From Mucilaginibacter sp. KACC 22773 (GTDB taxonomy: Bacteria; Bacteroidota; Bacteroidia; Sphingobacteriales; Sphingobacteriaceae): a DNA stretch of 64,000 bases. Below, in pieces: positions 45,419 to 55,434 of the stretch; within the stretch, counting starts at the first letter, position 1, and every line of letters begins with the position of its first letter. The stretch lies in assembly GCF_028736215.1 (NCBI RefSeq), contig NZ_CP117883.1, positions 496,001 to 560,000 of the forward strand, given 5' to 3'. Both the position numbers and the translations under genes were made by a program. Under the pieces are notes generated by a model that worked only from the letters and a program-made list of their open reading frames with translations, was not told the DNA's origin and searched no databases.

Positions 45419-46552
45419 ATGAAAACATTTGTTATCTCATTGCTGCTGATATTTTGCCTGCAAAGTGTTTTTTCGCAAACGCAAATTCTTCCAAAATTTT
45501 TGCGTAAAATGTATTTAAACAAGGATAGCACAAAAAAAAGCAGCTTCGTAATTTTACCTGCGCTGAGTTCGGCCCCCGAAACCGGCCTCGAAGTGGGCGG
45601 TGCAGGCCTATATTCTTTTTACAGCGACTCATTAAAAAGCAACACCCGGGTATCAAGTGTTTTTGGATATGGCACCGTAACCACCAAAGGCCAAAGCCGA
45701 TTAAGTTTAAATATTAGCTATTGGACGCCCGATAATGGCTACCATTATACTGCTGGCATTAGTTTCATGAACTTTCCTTTCAACTTTTATGGTATTGGTA
45801 ATAATACCCGCAGCGCCGACGCGGTGCGTATTGGTCAAAAACGGACTAAGGGATACTTAAGTGTAGAAAAAAAACTGTCTGACAGGCTTTATGCGGGTAT
45901 TGTAGCGGGGGGTATTCAATACAGAATCCCTCCCGAACCAAAGAATACTATTTTTTACACCGACCGGAGGGTAGAAAACCATGGCGGGGGCAGTAATATA
46001 TATCTTGGCCCAAGCATCACATATGACAGCCGCAATAACAACACCTATACTACAAAAGGTATGATAATTACCAGCTCTTTTGAAATAATTAAGGGATTTG
46101 GCAATAAAGGTTATAATGGAGGCTTTTTAAATATAGAGTATTCACAGTTTTTCGCTTTGGCAAAAAAGCTGGTTTTAGGTGTAGATATACAGGAACAGAG
46201 CCTTACCGGTCGTAGTTCGCCATTTTACTGGTTGCCGGCGTTAGGGAATGACGAACTCATGCGCGGCTATTACAATGGCCGTTACCGCGACCGGAATTTG
46301 CTTGCCGGCCAAACCGAACTACGCTATCGGCTAAGTCCGCGTATTGGCCTCGTAGGTTTTGCAGGCACAGGCGAGGTATTCAACAAAAGCTTTAGCTGGG
46401 CGCAACTAAAACCTAATTATGGCGGTGGTGTACGATACTTTTTCGACATTGAAAAGGGCCTCAGCATTCGCGCTGACTATGGGGTGGGCCAGAAAAATCC
46501 TGGCGAAAAAAGGCAAAGTGGCTTCTACGCCGCATTGGGACAGGCGTTCTAA
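45419..46552 (+). CDS. BamA/TamA-type outer-membrane barrel without POTRA domains
   Basis: 377 residues. The signal peptide ends near FSQ. The rest resembles the C-terminal bacterial surface antigen (D15) barrel: LPALSSAPETGLEVGGAG at the start, DSRNNNTYTTKG in the middle, a GQTELRYRLSPRIGLVGFAG loop with the conserved R-x-Y-like region, and a final aromatic (GQAF). POTRA repeats are absent. Its function is probably as a small outer-membrane channel or an orphan assembly barrel. Confidence 0.85.
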   Translation: MKTFVISLLLIFCLQSVFSQTQILPKFLRKMYLNKDSTKKSSFVILPALSSAPETGLEVGGAGLYSFYSDSLKSNTRVSSVFGYGTVTTKGQSRLSLNISYWTPDNGYHYTAGISFMNFPFNFYGIGNNTRSADAVRIGQKRTKGYLSVEKKLSDRLYAGIVAGGIQYRIPPEPKNTIFYTDRRVENHGGGSNIYLGPSITYDSRNNNTYTTKGMIITSSFEIIKGFGNKGYNGGFLNIEYSQFFALAKKLVLGVDIQEQSLTGRSSPFYWLPALGNDELMRGYYNGRYRDRNLLAGQTELRYRLSPRIGLVGFAGTGEVFNKSFSWAQLKPNYGGGVRYFFDIEKGLSIRADYGVGQKNPGEKRQSGFYAALGQAF

Positions 46553-46745
46553 TTACTTAGCTGCGGGTTTTGTTTTGCTTAATTGTCGTTTGGCACGCCG
46601 GGAAACTCTCGTCGGCCGCCTTTATATGCGGCATTTCTGCTTCGGCCTGGCGGCTGTAATATTGCCTGGAAAGTAGAACAACGCATATGCATCTGTCTGT
46701 CTTCCATATGCCAAAGTTAAAATACCAATAGGTGGCCGTGTTTAT

Positions 46746-46773
46746 AACAAAAAACCCGGCGTTAACCGGGTTT
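46746..46773 (-). terminator. Terminator of the M1 peptidase gene
   Basis: AAACCCGG (46752-46759) and CCGGGTTT (46766-46773) form a perfect eight-bp stem with a six-base loop. On the minus strand a T-run follows the stem, nine bases after the peptidase stop. Confidence 0.8.
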
Positions 46774-46781
46774 CTGTATAT

Positions 46782-48785
46782 TTATTTCTTTGTCCAAACG
46801 TTGTTGTCAGGGTTGTAATCCGGTAAAACTTTGTCCGGGTCGTAGGTAACAGATTCAATTTCTTCTGTTGATGGATATTTAAACGTCCAGGTAGCATTGC
46901 GTTCCCAAACTTCAACAGGTAGTTTCAGCCTATCCACTTTGCCGCTTTTGGTTTTTATTTCCAGGGTAACCGGCATGGCCAACTTACCAAGATTATCAAT
47001 GGTGACCATAGCGCCTTTAGTAGCATCGTTATCAACATATTTAACATCGCTTACAGCAACATCCAAACGCCAGTTGTTTAGGAACCAGCCTCTCCAGAAC
47101 CATTGCAGGCTTTCGCCGGATGCATTTTCCATAGTGCGGAAAAAGTCATCAGGTGTTGGGTGTTTAAATGCCCAGCGCTTGATATAGGTTTTGAAAGCGA
47201 AATCAAAACGCTCGGGGCCTAAAATTTGCTCGCGAAGTAAAGTAAGACCAACGCCTGGCTTAAAGTATAAAAGAATACCGGTGTTTTTTTCTTTAAGGTT
47301 TGCCGGCTGACTTAATACCGGCTCTAAATCAGATCTTGTAAGCGTTAACGCCGTTTTATGCATATCACCGGCCTTGCGGTTGTATTCTCCGTTATTAAAA
47401 TCGGCGGTTGATAAGGTGTTGATAAACGTATTAAAACCTTCGTCCATCCAGCCATATAAACGCTCGTTTGATCCTACAATCATCGGGAACCAGGTGTGGC
47501 CAAATTCGTGGTCATTTACGCCCCAGAGGCCGCCTTTTTTTGCCGTGTACCCACAAAAAACAATGCCAGGATATTCCATGCCGCCCACAATACCGGCAAC
47601 GGCAGTAGCAGCAGGGTAAGGGAATTCAAACCATTTTGCCGAGTTGTATTCGACAGATTTTTTCACATACTCAGTTGAGCGCGACCAGGCATCCTGTCCG
47701 TCACTTTCAACCGGGTAGGCCGAAATTGCGATAGATTTTTTACCGCTTGGCAAGTCCATTTTAGCTGCATCGATAATAAACGCAGCAGACGAAGCCCATG
47801 AAGCGTCGCGCGCATTCTTTATTTTAAAGCGCCAGGTAAGTGTAGCCTTACCAGCCGGGCGGGATTTAGGATCGGTAACTTCGGCAGCCGAACGGATAAT
47901 TACCGTTTTTTCGCTTGTGGCAGCCTGTGCCCAGCGTTTTTGCTGCTCGGGCGTATACACTTCAGTTGGGTTTAATAATTCACCAGAAGCCACTACAATG
48001 TGATTTGCCGGGGCGGTAATGCTCAGGTCGAAATCACCATACTCCAGGTAAAATTCACCCGGGCCGGTATAAGGCTGGGTATTCCATCCCATTACATCGT
48101 CATATACGCACATGCGTGGGTACCACTGGGCCACGGTATATATTTTCCCGTTTTTTGATTTTTTATCGTCCAGGTATCCCATACGGTCTGATCCGTAATT
48201 GGGCGATACAAACGAATATTCTATTTTCAGCTTTACGTTACCGCCATTAGCAGTTACCTGCTTTGGCAAAAATACCTGCATGCGGGTATCGCTAATCAGG
48301 AATTTAACATCGGTAGTGCCGCCTTTTGCGTCAACAGCTTTTACCGATTTTATTTTGTAGCCCGCATCAAATGCTTCGCCACGGCCCCAGTTACGGCTGC
48401 CGGTTGGCGGTACAATTGCCGTACCGCGGGAATCTAACTTAAATAAATTCTGATCCAGCTGCATCCATAAAAAGCTCAGGTTTTGCGGGCTGTTATTGGT
48501 ATAGGTTAAAACTTCCGAACCGGTAATCAGGTTGCTTTTATCGTCAAGGGTTGCGGCCAGGCTGTAGTCGGCGCGGTTTTGCCAGTATTTTGCGCCCGGT
48601 TGTCCGTCGGCTGCACGAAACTCGGTACCATTTTTAGTATAAAACGGCGGGCCAAAAGCTTCATGATAACTGTAATCAGATGCCGGTACGGCGGCTGGAG
48701 GAGGGGTTGGTGCCTGTTGCGCGTTAACGGCAGCAATAGCCATCATAAAGGCCGTACTTAAACCGGCCATTAGTTTTAAATTCAT
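46782..48785 (-). CDS. Exported M1-family zinc aminopeptidase
   Basis: 667 residues from ATG 48785 (MNLKLMAGL, signal peptide ending NAQQ). An upstream ATG at 48821 would add 12 residues before the signal and is not used. The M1 N-terminal beta-domain is followed by the zinc site HEFGHTWFP with the third ligand Glu in DEGFNTF. The usual GxMEN exopeptidase loop appears as GGMEYPG, so substrate preference may differ from classical aminopeptidase N. A terminator follows. Confidence 0.92.
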   Translation of the reverse strand: MNLKLMAGLSTAFMMAIAAVNAQQAPTPPPAAVPASDYSYHEAFGPPFYTKNGTEFRAADGQPGAKYWQNRADYSLAATLDDKSNLITGSEVLTYTNNSPQNLSFLWMQLDQNLFKLDSRGTAIVPPTGSRNWGRGEAFDAGYKIKSVKAVDAKGGTTDVKFLISDTRMQVFLPKQVTANGGNVKLKIEYSFVSPNYGSDRMGYLDDKKSKNGKIYTVAQWYPRMCVYDDVMGWNTQPYTGPGEFYLEYGDFDLSITAPANHIVVASGELLNPTEVYTPEQQKRWAQAATSEKTVIIRSAAEVTDPKSRPAGKATLTWRFKIKNARDASWASSAAFIIDAAKMDLPSGKKSIAISAYPVESDGQDAWSRSTEYVKKSVEYNSAKWFEFPYPAATAVAGIVGGMEYPGIVFCGYTAKKGGLWGVNDHEFGHTWFPMIVGSNERLYGWMDEGFNTFINTLSTADFNNGEYNRKAGDMHKTALTLTRSDLEPVLSQPANLKEKNTGILLYFKPGVGLTLLREQILGPERFDFAFKTYIKRWAFKHPTPDDFFRTMENASGESLQWFWRGWFLNNWRLDVAVSDVKYVDNDATKGAMVTIDNLGKLAMPVTLEIKTKSGKVDRLKLPVEVWERNATWTFKYPSTEEIESVTYDPDKVLPDYNPDNNVWTKK

Positions 48786-49117
48786 TTCAGTCAATTTTGA
48801 GAATACAAAGCAAGTATACACAAAAAAGCTTTTTTAAACAGCCCGTAAAATGATTGTTACGCTTTTATTAATTAGTGAATTATTGAATTAGTGAATTATT
48901 GATTTGCCCGGCAATAGGCTATCAGTCAGGTAGGTTTAATTGCCTTAGTAAACCGTGGAATGAGAATTTTGCCTGATTTTTCGAATATTACCGATGATGC
49001 ACCTTTCATACACCTTTTGTTACCATTGACAATACCTTTAAAGCACCTTTCGTGCACCATTGCCGCACTATTTGCACCCGGTAATACAAAAACTTACAGC
49101 CTTAATTCCTTTTTCTT
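48786..49117. other. 332-bp intergenic region with a tandem 16-bp repeat
   Basis: ATTAGTGAATTATTGA occurs as an exact tandem pair at 48871-48886 and 48887-48902. Otherwise it is AT-rich with no coding frame. The promoter of the M1 peptidase should lie at its left end. Confidence 0.6.
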
Positions 49118-49468
49118 CTATTTCTTCAAAAAATGATCGGCATATACCTTTTCATCAAAGCCGAAAAACAAGAAACCGCCATCTTCAATAACGGGGCGTT
49201 TAATCATGCTCGTTTTTTGCTGTAGTAGTTGCAGGGCATCGGTATTGGTTTTTATGCTTTCTTTAACCGCCGGGTCAAGCTGTTTCCAGGTTAAGCCTTG
49301 CTTGTTCATGAATTTTTCGTATCCTGCTTTTGTGTCCCACTCCTGTAGCTTTTCGGTACTGACCCCCAGTTTTTTGAAATCCTGGAAATCGTAATCTACT
49401 TTGTTTGCTTTAAGCCAGTCGAGGGCTTTTTTTACTGTATTGCAATTGGTAATTCCGTAAACTTTCAT
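49118..49468 (-). CDS. ArsC/Spx-family thioredoxin-fold protein
   Basis: 116 residues. It begins MKVYGITNCNTVKKALDWL, with a single N-terminal Cys, and has the family segments DFKKLG and SMIKRPVIEDGG. These fit the YffB/Spx-like branch of arsenate-reductase-like proteins, typical in Bacteroidota. Arsenate reduction itself is not implied. It lies nine bases beyond the TonB-receptor stop on the same strand. Confidence 0.87.
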   Translation of the reverse strand: MKVYGITNCNTVKKALDWLKANKVDYDFQDFKKLGVSTEKLQEWDTKAGYEKFMNKQGLTWKQLDPAVKESIKTNTDALQLLQQKTSMIKRPVIEDGGFLFFGFDEKVYADHFLKK

Positions 49469-49477
49469 ATCGCGAAG

Positions 49478-51916
49478 CTATTGATTTCCGCCACCACTTT
49501 TACTACCGCCACCCTTGGTATCATCATTATTGATACCACGCTGGTTCTTTTTAATATCGCCGTTAAGCTTGCCAAATTTATAATTAAGCCTGATGGCAAA
49601 ATTACGGTAAGGGTTGGTACCGCTGTAAGTATTATAAAAATCATTTGAGCGGGTGTAGCCATGATAGGTACGGTATTTACTGTAGGGATTATTAGCAACC
49701 AGCGACACGGTAAAAGTCTTCTTGAAAAATTCCTTCGAGGCTACGTAGGAGTTAAATATAAAGTTGCTGGATTTTCCTTGCAGCGTTACATCGCCGCTAA
49801 AGAAACCTGCGTCAAGCGCCAGCCGGTAGCCGCCATCAAATTTATAGGCAAGGTTTCCGAAAGCGCGGCCGGTATAGCCGTCGTTGGTATAAAAGCTGCC
49901 GTTATAGGTGCCCTTGAGCCAAATGTGCGAAATTTCGCCATTGATACTAACTGTAAACTTTTTGGTAATATTAAAATTGGTATTCAGGTTCAAGCCAAGA
50001 GTACGATTGCTGCCTAAATTTTGATAGGTGGTATAAGTAACGGTATCAATCAGGGTACTCACATTTTGGATAGAGTTATTGGAGAACGCGTAGCTTAGCC
50101 CGGCGTTGATTGATCCTTTTGAAAAATTACTGTAAGTAAGCTCAAATGTATTGTTAAGTTCGGGCCGCAACTGCGGGTTACCGGTAGTTACAAACTTAGG
50201 GTTTGAATTATCAATAAAAGGGTTTAACTGGTATATGCCCGGGCGCTGGATGCGTTGGGTAAATCCGAAATTGAAACTGCTTGTTTTAAAGCTGCGTTGT
50301 ATGGATATTGACGGGATGAGGTTGTTGTATCCCCTGTCCAACGGCGTACCGGTAAAATCGGCGTTTACCTGGGTATGCTCCAGGCGTAAACCGCCCTTGG
50401 CGGTCCATTTGGTAAATTTTACCTGGTACGAGTTGTATGCGCTGTACACATCCTGGTGGTAATCAAATGTATTAGTTTGATTGGCATCGACAACATAATC
50501 CCCGGTACCGGCATCCTGGTTCTCGCGCCTGTAATCGCTAAAATTATTACGCAGTATAACTTTACCGCCGGCTTCCAGGTTCACCTTTTTAAAGGGGTAA
50601 ACATAATCTAACTGAAAGGTATGCTCTTTGTTACCAGCGTTATTATACTGCCTGAAATTTGGATTATTGATGACATCAAAATTTACCCTTTCGCTAAAAC
50701 TATTACTATTGTATTGATTACTTGGCGAGTAGCTGTATTTATAGGAAGCGGTAAGCAACTCGTCCTTTTTATTTTTGAAGCCTAACTGGTAATTAACAGA
50801 TATGTCTGTCCCCTTATCATGGTTTATCCCGTCATTTAAGCTGCGGTAAGCCTGGGCAACACTACCATCGCTTTTTATTTGTGTAGACGTCTGATCGCCT
50901 GCCTGATTAAAATTCCCTCTAAAGAGTTCAAACGAACCGGTAAGCAGGTTCAAACTATCCAACTCGTAACTTAATTCGGCATTGGCATATTTGTATTTAC
51001 CTTCAAACGAGCCATCGCCGTTTTGATTCAATACCGATTGTGTAAGATTTTGTGTTTGAGAACTTTGAGTACTATTGCTAACCCGGTTTTGATTACCAAA
51101 ACCCGCATAGCCCGACAAACCGAACTTGCCCTGTTTTACTGTAGCATTTAAGTTATATCCTGGGCCCCAAATGCTGTTAAAGCGCGAATTGATACTGCCA
51201 TTATAGCCTTGGTCGGCATTTTTTTTGGTGATGATATTGATGATGCCCGATAAACCCTCCGCGTCGTATTTTGCCGGTGGTGTGGTAATCACTTCTATCC
51301 TTTCAATATTGGTAGCTGGCATCGCTTTTAACACATCCGACGGATTTTTAGCCATCAGCGCTGATGCTTTTCCGTTTACCAATATCTTGTAATTGCCGCT
51401 CCCTTTTAGCTTGATCTTGTCGTCCCCATCAACCGATAGCAAAGGTACCTTACGCATCATATCCAGTGCAGATATCGCTTTACTTTCCGGGTCGGCCTGC
51501 ACATCATAAGTGAGCCGGTCAACCTCCTGTTTCATTACGGGCCTTACGGCCGTAATACTCACTTCGCCCAGTTGCTTGCTGGCTGCCGACATATATATTT
51601 TGCCTGCATCAACCGTTGTACCGGCAGGTTTTATCGGAAACGTTTTAGTAGCAAAGCCAATAAATGCCACCGCCATCTGGTAGGTTTTACCTTCGGGTGC
51701 TTTAAGTTCAAAGCTGCCATCGTCTTTTGTAAGGGTACTTTTTACCGATGCTTTTGTACCAGCATCCTGTAAAACAACGGTAACATAGCCCAAAGGCTTA
51801 TTTGCCGCCGAATCAATAACAGTACCTTTAACGGTAATATTGGAAGGGACGGGGCTTTGGGCTATCGCAAGTATAGAGAAACAACAGCAAATTACAGTTA
51901 GTACAAATTTATACAT
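49478..51916 (-). CDS. TonB-dependent outer-membrane receptor-like beta-barrel (outer membrane beta-barrel family)
   Basis: 812 residues from ATG 51916 (MYKFVLTVICC, signal ending AIAQS). The frame open to 51967 is not used. A carboxypeptidase-regulatory-like beta-sandwich (about 25-115) is followed by a plug (VSITAVRPVMKQEVDRLTYDV, then IEVITTPPAKYDAEGLSGIINI) and a large barrel ending with FAIRLNYKFG. The C-terminal tail beyond the last strand is Gly/Ser/Lys-rich. No SusD partner is adjacent, so it is probably not a glycan importer. Confidence 0.88.
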   Translation of the reverse strand: MYKFVLTVICCCFSILAIAQSPVPSNITVKGTVIDSAANKPLGYVTVVLQDAGTKASVKSTLTKDDGSFELKAPEGKTYQMAVAFIGFATKTFPIKPAGTTVDAGKIYMSAASKQLGEVSITAVRPVMKQEVDRLTYDVQADPESKAISALDMMRKVPLLSVDGDDKIKLKGSGNYKILVNGKASALMAKNPSDVLKAMPATNIERIEVITTPPAKYDAEGLSGIINIITKKNADQGYNGSINSRFNSIWGPGYNLNATVKQGKFGLSGYAGFGNQNRVSNSTQSSQTQNLTQSVLNQNGDGSFEGKYKYANAELSYELDSLNLLTGSFELFRGNFNQAGDQTSTQIKSDGSVAQAYRSLNDGINHDKGTDISVNYQLGFKNKKDELLTASYKYSYSPSNQYNSNSFSERVNFDVINNPNFRQYNNAGNKEHTFQLDYVYPFKKVNLEAGGKVILRNNFSDYRRENQDAGTGDYVVDANQTNTFDYHQDVYSAYNSYQVKFTKWTAKGGLRLEHTQVNADFTGTPLDRGYNNLIPSISIQRSFKTSSFNFGFTQRIQRPGIYQLNPFIDNSNPKFVTTGNPQLRPELNNTFELTYSNFSKGSINAGLSYAFSNNSIQNVSTLIDTVTYTTYQNLGSNRTLGLNLNTNFNITKKFTVSINGEISHIWLKGTYNGSFYTNDGYTGRAFGNLAYKFDGGYRLALDAGFFSGDVTLQGKSSNFIFNSYVASKEFFKKTFTVSLVANNPYSKYRTYHGYTRSNDFYNTYSGTNPYRNFAIRLNYKFGKLNGDIKKNQRGINNDDTKGGGSKSGGGNQ

Positions 51917-52021
51917 AAGGAATTTAGGTGATATGACGCAGCAAGATACCCATGTGTTGCAACACATGGAAAGTATTTAACATTATTTAACTAATTAGTT
52001 AGTTGTGAGGCGGTAATTTTT

Positions 52022-52582
52022 TTATTTGTTAAACCTGGTCATGGTTAGTTCGGTGCCGATGGTACAAAAACTCTTAACCATTTCTATCGAGCGATCAATC
52101 AGCGCAGGCAGTTCGGGTTTCTCATCTTCATCAAACCCACTCAAAACGTAATCAACCTGCCTGCCTTTAGGGAAGTTATCGCCTACTCCAAAACGAAGGC
52201 GCGCGTAATTGTTATGGCCAAGGGTGGCCTCGATATGTTTTAAGCCGTTATGCCCTGCAGCGCTGCCTTTAGGTTTTAAGCGCAGGGTGCCCAGGGGCAA
52301 GGCAATATCATCAACAATAACCAGCACATTGTCCAGCGGGATCTTTAAATCTTTCATCCAATGGTTAAGCGCTTTACCACTCAGGTTCATAAAGGTAGTA
52401 GGTTTAATGAGGCAAAGGGTACGGCCTTTGAAGGATACCTCGGTATAATAGGCCAGCCGCATATTATAAAACTTGGCACCTTCCTGTTTAGCCATTTCAT
52501 CAAGCACCATAAAACCGATGTTATGCCTGGTGTCTGCATATTCGGGGCCTATATTTCCAAGTCCTACTATTAAGTATTTCAT
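52022..52582 (-). CDS. pth: Peptidyl-tRNA hydrolase
   Basis: 186 residues from ATG 52582 (MKYLIVGLGN). It recycles peptidyl-tRNA released from stalled ribosomes. N-terminal LGNIGPEYADTRHNIGFMVLD holds the catalytic His, KPTTFMNLSGKAL is present, and DDIALPLGTLRLKPKGSAAGHNGLKHI completes the active site. No gap or unusual residue is seen. Neighbouring genes are unrelated. Confidence 0.95.
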   Translation of the reverse strand: MKYLIVGLGNIGPEYADTRHNIGFMVLDEMAKQEGAKFYNMRLAYYTEVSFKGRTLCLIKPTTFMNLSGKALNHWMKDLKIPLDNVLVIVDDIALPLGTLRLKPKGSAAGHNGLKHIEATLGHNNYARLRFGVGDNFPKGRQVDYVLSGFDEDEKPELPALIDRSIEMVKSFCTIGTELTMTRFNK

Positions 52583-52815
52583 TTGAGGGAGCAAAGATAA
52601 AAGATTTTTGGATTAAGGATTTTGCCTGGGCGAAGTAAAGCCGGGAAATCGTTTTTTTAATATTTCAGATAAAAACAAAGTTGCCTCTATCAAAAGGAAC
52701 CGTTCTTTCCAGGCAAAGGTATGAGGCTGCAAAAAGGGGAATTTGTTTTACGCAAAGACGCAGGAATGCTAAAAAGCCACGAGTCGTTTTGTTTAACAAT
52801 CTGGCCGAAAATCGT

Positions 52816-53268
52816 TTACAGCGCAGCTTTCCTATCGGCTATAACCTGGTGCGCCTGCTTAGGCAGATTTACATTGCCGCTATGGCTTTCAAAATTGATT
52901 TTATGATAGGTAATTAACCAGGTATCGTCATGCTTTGCCAGCTTGGTGTGGTAAGTTGCAGTAACGGTCCAAACCTGGTCGTCAAGAAAATGATCGGTTA
53001 CGGTACTGTAAAAAACATCGGCTGCCTTACCATTAAGCTGAACCCTGAATGCCGAAAGCTGGTGGTTGGTTTTATCAAAACCGGGCAAAAACGAAGCCCA
53101 GTTATCTACTACCTGTGCAGGAGAAAGTTCAATTGGGCCCAAACCGCTCATTGACGAATAATCGATCATAACCACAGGGGCCAATGTACTTTCTATCAAC
53201 GCCCAGTCCCGGTCGTCTGCACCTTTAAATAAATTAGTAACTGTATTGATTATTTTATTGCCTTCCAT
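52816..53268 (-). CDS. SnoaL/NTF2-like small protein
   Basis: 150 residues with the NTF2-like cone fold pattern: an N-terminal helix pair (NTVTNLFKGADDRDWALIESTLAPVV) and then a curved sheet including FRVQLNGKAADVFYSTVTDHFLDDQVWTVTATYHTKL. It may be an isomerase/ligand-binding protein; no catalytic residues can be named with confidence. Monocistronic. Confidence 0.8.
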   Translation of the reverse strand: MEGNKIINTVTNLFKGADDRDWALIESTLAPVVMIDYSSMSGLGPIELSPAQVVDNWASFLPGFDKTNHQLSAFRVQLNGKAADVFYSTVTDHFLDDQVWTVTATYHTKLAKHDDTWLITYHKINFESHSGNVNLPKQAHQVIADRKAAL

Positions 53269-53367
53269 GGTATTTAGATGTAAAGCTATCGAATTTGTTT
53301 CAAATCAATAGATAAATCAATAATTAGCATTACAACAAATTACATAAGAGGCAATTACCAGCTGATA

Positions 53368-54357
53368 CTATCTCGCATACTGCTTCACCAGCTTATCAAC
53401 TATCTGCGCGGTTTCATCCGGGAAATCAACAATGATCTTTTTATCGTCGTTAATCCATTTAGTTAAATGGCCCCCAAAGGTATCATTGATTTCGGCAACT
53501 ACGGGAACGCCCAGCTTTGAGGCTGATAGGGCGTTGCACTGCTGCTCGTATTGGCCTTTCATGGGTATCATCATTACCTTCTTTTCCAGGAACAGCGCCT
53601 CGGCGGGGCCTTCAAACCCACCACCGGTTAGCAGGCCTTCGCAACTGGCCAGGCTTTTGTTAAAGGCTTCGTTATTTACCGGGAAAATCTCTACGTTGCC
53701 GGCTTGCATGTGCGTTTTTTGCCGCTTTGAAAACACCTGCCATTTTACGTCTTTTACAGCGCCTAAATGTTTTAATAATGTTTTATCATCATAAGCGGGC
53801 AGGTAAACACTGTAATGGCCCAGGTTGCTGGTTTGCATCTGGCGTATTTCGCTGCGGATTACGGGCGTATTTATAAAAGTATCGTAACGCTCAAAATGGA
53901 AGCCTACATGATAGGTGGTGGGCGAATAATTTTTTAACAGCCATTGCGCAAAAGGATCTTTTTTTTTTGGCCGGGGGGTATTGGGCGATACAAATGAACA
54001 TTGATGGCTTAACGATACCGAGGGCACACGCTGAAACTTACAGGCCCAGGCGCTTACTGGTTCAAAATCATTAATTACCAAATCGTATTGTTTTAGGGGT
54101 AGGTGGCGCAAGTCGTGCCAAAACTGGCGCAGGTTCATAATTTTCCAGGTTGCCCAGTTGTCAACCCCGCCATTGGTGCCAAAAACAAAACTAACCCCGT
54201 GAAACCTGTACTTCAGAGGCTGTGATAATGATACCTCGGCCTCGGTACCGCTCACCAGCAGGTCAACCTCGCCATACTGCTGTAATAAAGGCACAATTTC
54301 GCGGGCCCGGCTTATATGTCCATTGCCGGTTCCCTGTATGGCAAACAATATTTTCAT
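53368..54357 (-). CDS. GT-B glycosyltransferase (MJ1255/MurG-like)
   Basis: 329 residues. The N-terminus has the GT-B start MKILFAIQGTGNGHISRA, and the C-terminal domain has LLTGGGFEGPAEALFLEKKVMMIPMKGQYEQQCNALSASKLG. The latter is the nucleotide-sugar site of family 28-like enzymes. No signal peptide or membrane helix is present. The acceptor is unknown; undecaprenyl or diacylglycerol glycolipids are possible. Confidence 0.84.
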   Translation of the reverse strand: MKILFAIQGTGNGHISRAREIVPLLQQYGEVDLLVSGTEAEVSLSQPLKYRFHGVSFVFGTNGGVDNWATWKIMNLRQFWHDLRHLPLKQYDLVINDFEPVSAWACKFQRVPSVSLSHQCSFVSPNTPRPKKKDPFAQWLLKNYSPTTYHVGFHFERYDTFINTPVIRSEIRQMQTSNLGHYSVYLPAYDDKTLLKHLGAVKDVKWQVFSKRQKTHMQAGNVEIFPVNNEAFNKSLASCEGLLTGGGFEGPAEALFLEKKVMMIPMKGQYEQQCNALSASKLGVPVVAEINDTFGGHLTKWINDDKKIIVDFPDETAQIVDKLVKQYAR

Positions 54358-54556
54358 GTAAATAGAATTAGGGGCAATTTAGTAAAATGAAATGTTTTAG
54401 GGATATTTAAATGGCTAAAGATTGTTGTGGCATTAAGACGCTGTCAAAAAGTTTGATTTGAATACTTCAACTGAACAAGCACCAGGATTTTAAATTCGCC
54501 GGTGCATGTAACTTAAATCCGCAACGCGCATCTTACAGGGCATAAAAAACATACCC

Positions 54557-55429
54557 ATGTCCTTAGTCATAAAAAATCTCACCAAACAATATAACCAGCA
54601 TAAAAGCGGCCTTACCGATTACTCCATCACTATTGAAAAAGGCGTATTGGGCCTGCTTGGCCCCAATGGCGCGGGCAAATCAACGCTGATGAAAATTATT
54701 GCCACTATTAGCAAACCTACAAAGGGTACTTTATTTTTAGATGGCGAGGATATTGTTGCCAACCCGGATAAAATCCGCAAAATATTGGGCTACCTGCCGC
54801 AGGACTTTGGGGTTTATCCCAACCTTAACGCCTACGAGTTTTTAGAATATATAGCAGCGATGAAAGGCGTAGGTGGCAATGGCTTGCGCAAGCGGATAGA
54901 TTTGCTGTTAGAAGGGGTTAATTTAACCGCGGATGCCAAACGCCCAATAGGTACCTACTCGGGAGGAATGAAACAACGGATTGGCATAGCGCAGGCCCTG
55001 CTTAATGACCCTAAAGTACTGATATTTGACGAACCCACCGTTGGCCTCGACCCTGAGGAGCGGGTAAGGTTTCGGCAGTTGATATCTGACCTGGCCACCG
55101 ATTGTATCATCATCCTGTCATCGCACATCGTTTCGGACATTGAGACTATTGCCGATGAAGTTGCTGTCATGAAAAATGGCATACTGCTTAATAAGGCTGC
55201 CCAGCCGGATATTATAAAACTGGTTGATGGTAAAGTATTTGAAGTGCTGGTGAGTAATGATGAAATTGCCGGCATCCGCGCCAAACACCAGGTTATTGAT
55301 ACAAGCCGGCAAAAGGATAAAACCAGGGTTCGTTTTATTACCAGGACCGGGCAACCCGAAACCGGTGCAATAGCTGTAAATGCCAGTTTAGAAGATGCTT
55401 ATTTGTTTTTAACACAAAATAACAACTAA
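54557..55429 (+). CDS. ABC exporter ATP-binding protein
   Basis: 290 residues. Walker A is LLGPNGAGKSTL at about 33-44, the Q-loop is LPQDFG, the signature is YSGGMKQRIGIA, Walker B is VLIFDEPTVGLDP, and the H-loop His is in LSSHIVSD. A C-terminal regulatory extension follows. It pairs with the permease five bases downstream, giving an exporter with an unknown substrate. Confidence 0.93.
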   Translation: MSLVIKNLTKQYNQHKSGLTDYSITIEKGVLGLLGPNGAGKSTLMKIIATISKPTKGTLFLDGEDIVANPDKIRKILGYLPQDFGVYPNLNAYEFLEYIAAMKGVGGNGLRKRIDLLLEGVNLTADAKRPIGTYSGGMKQRIGIAQALLNDPKVLIFDEPTVGLDPEERVRFRQLISDLATDCIIILSSHIVSDIETIADEVAVMKNGILLNKAAQPDIIKLVDGKVFEVLVSNDEIAGIRAKHQVIDTSRQKDKTRVRFITRTGQPETGAIAVNASLEDAYLFLTQNNN

Positions 55430-55434
55430 GCGCC

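Noticed and set aside
52595..52815. Small frames between pth and the NTF2-like gene
   Set aside because: The stretch resembles degraded repeat DNA and the frames lack start signals.
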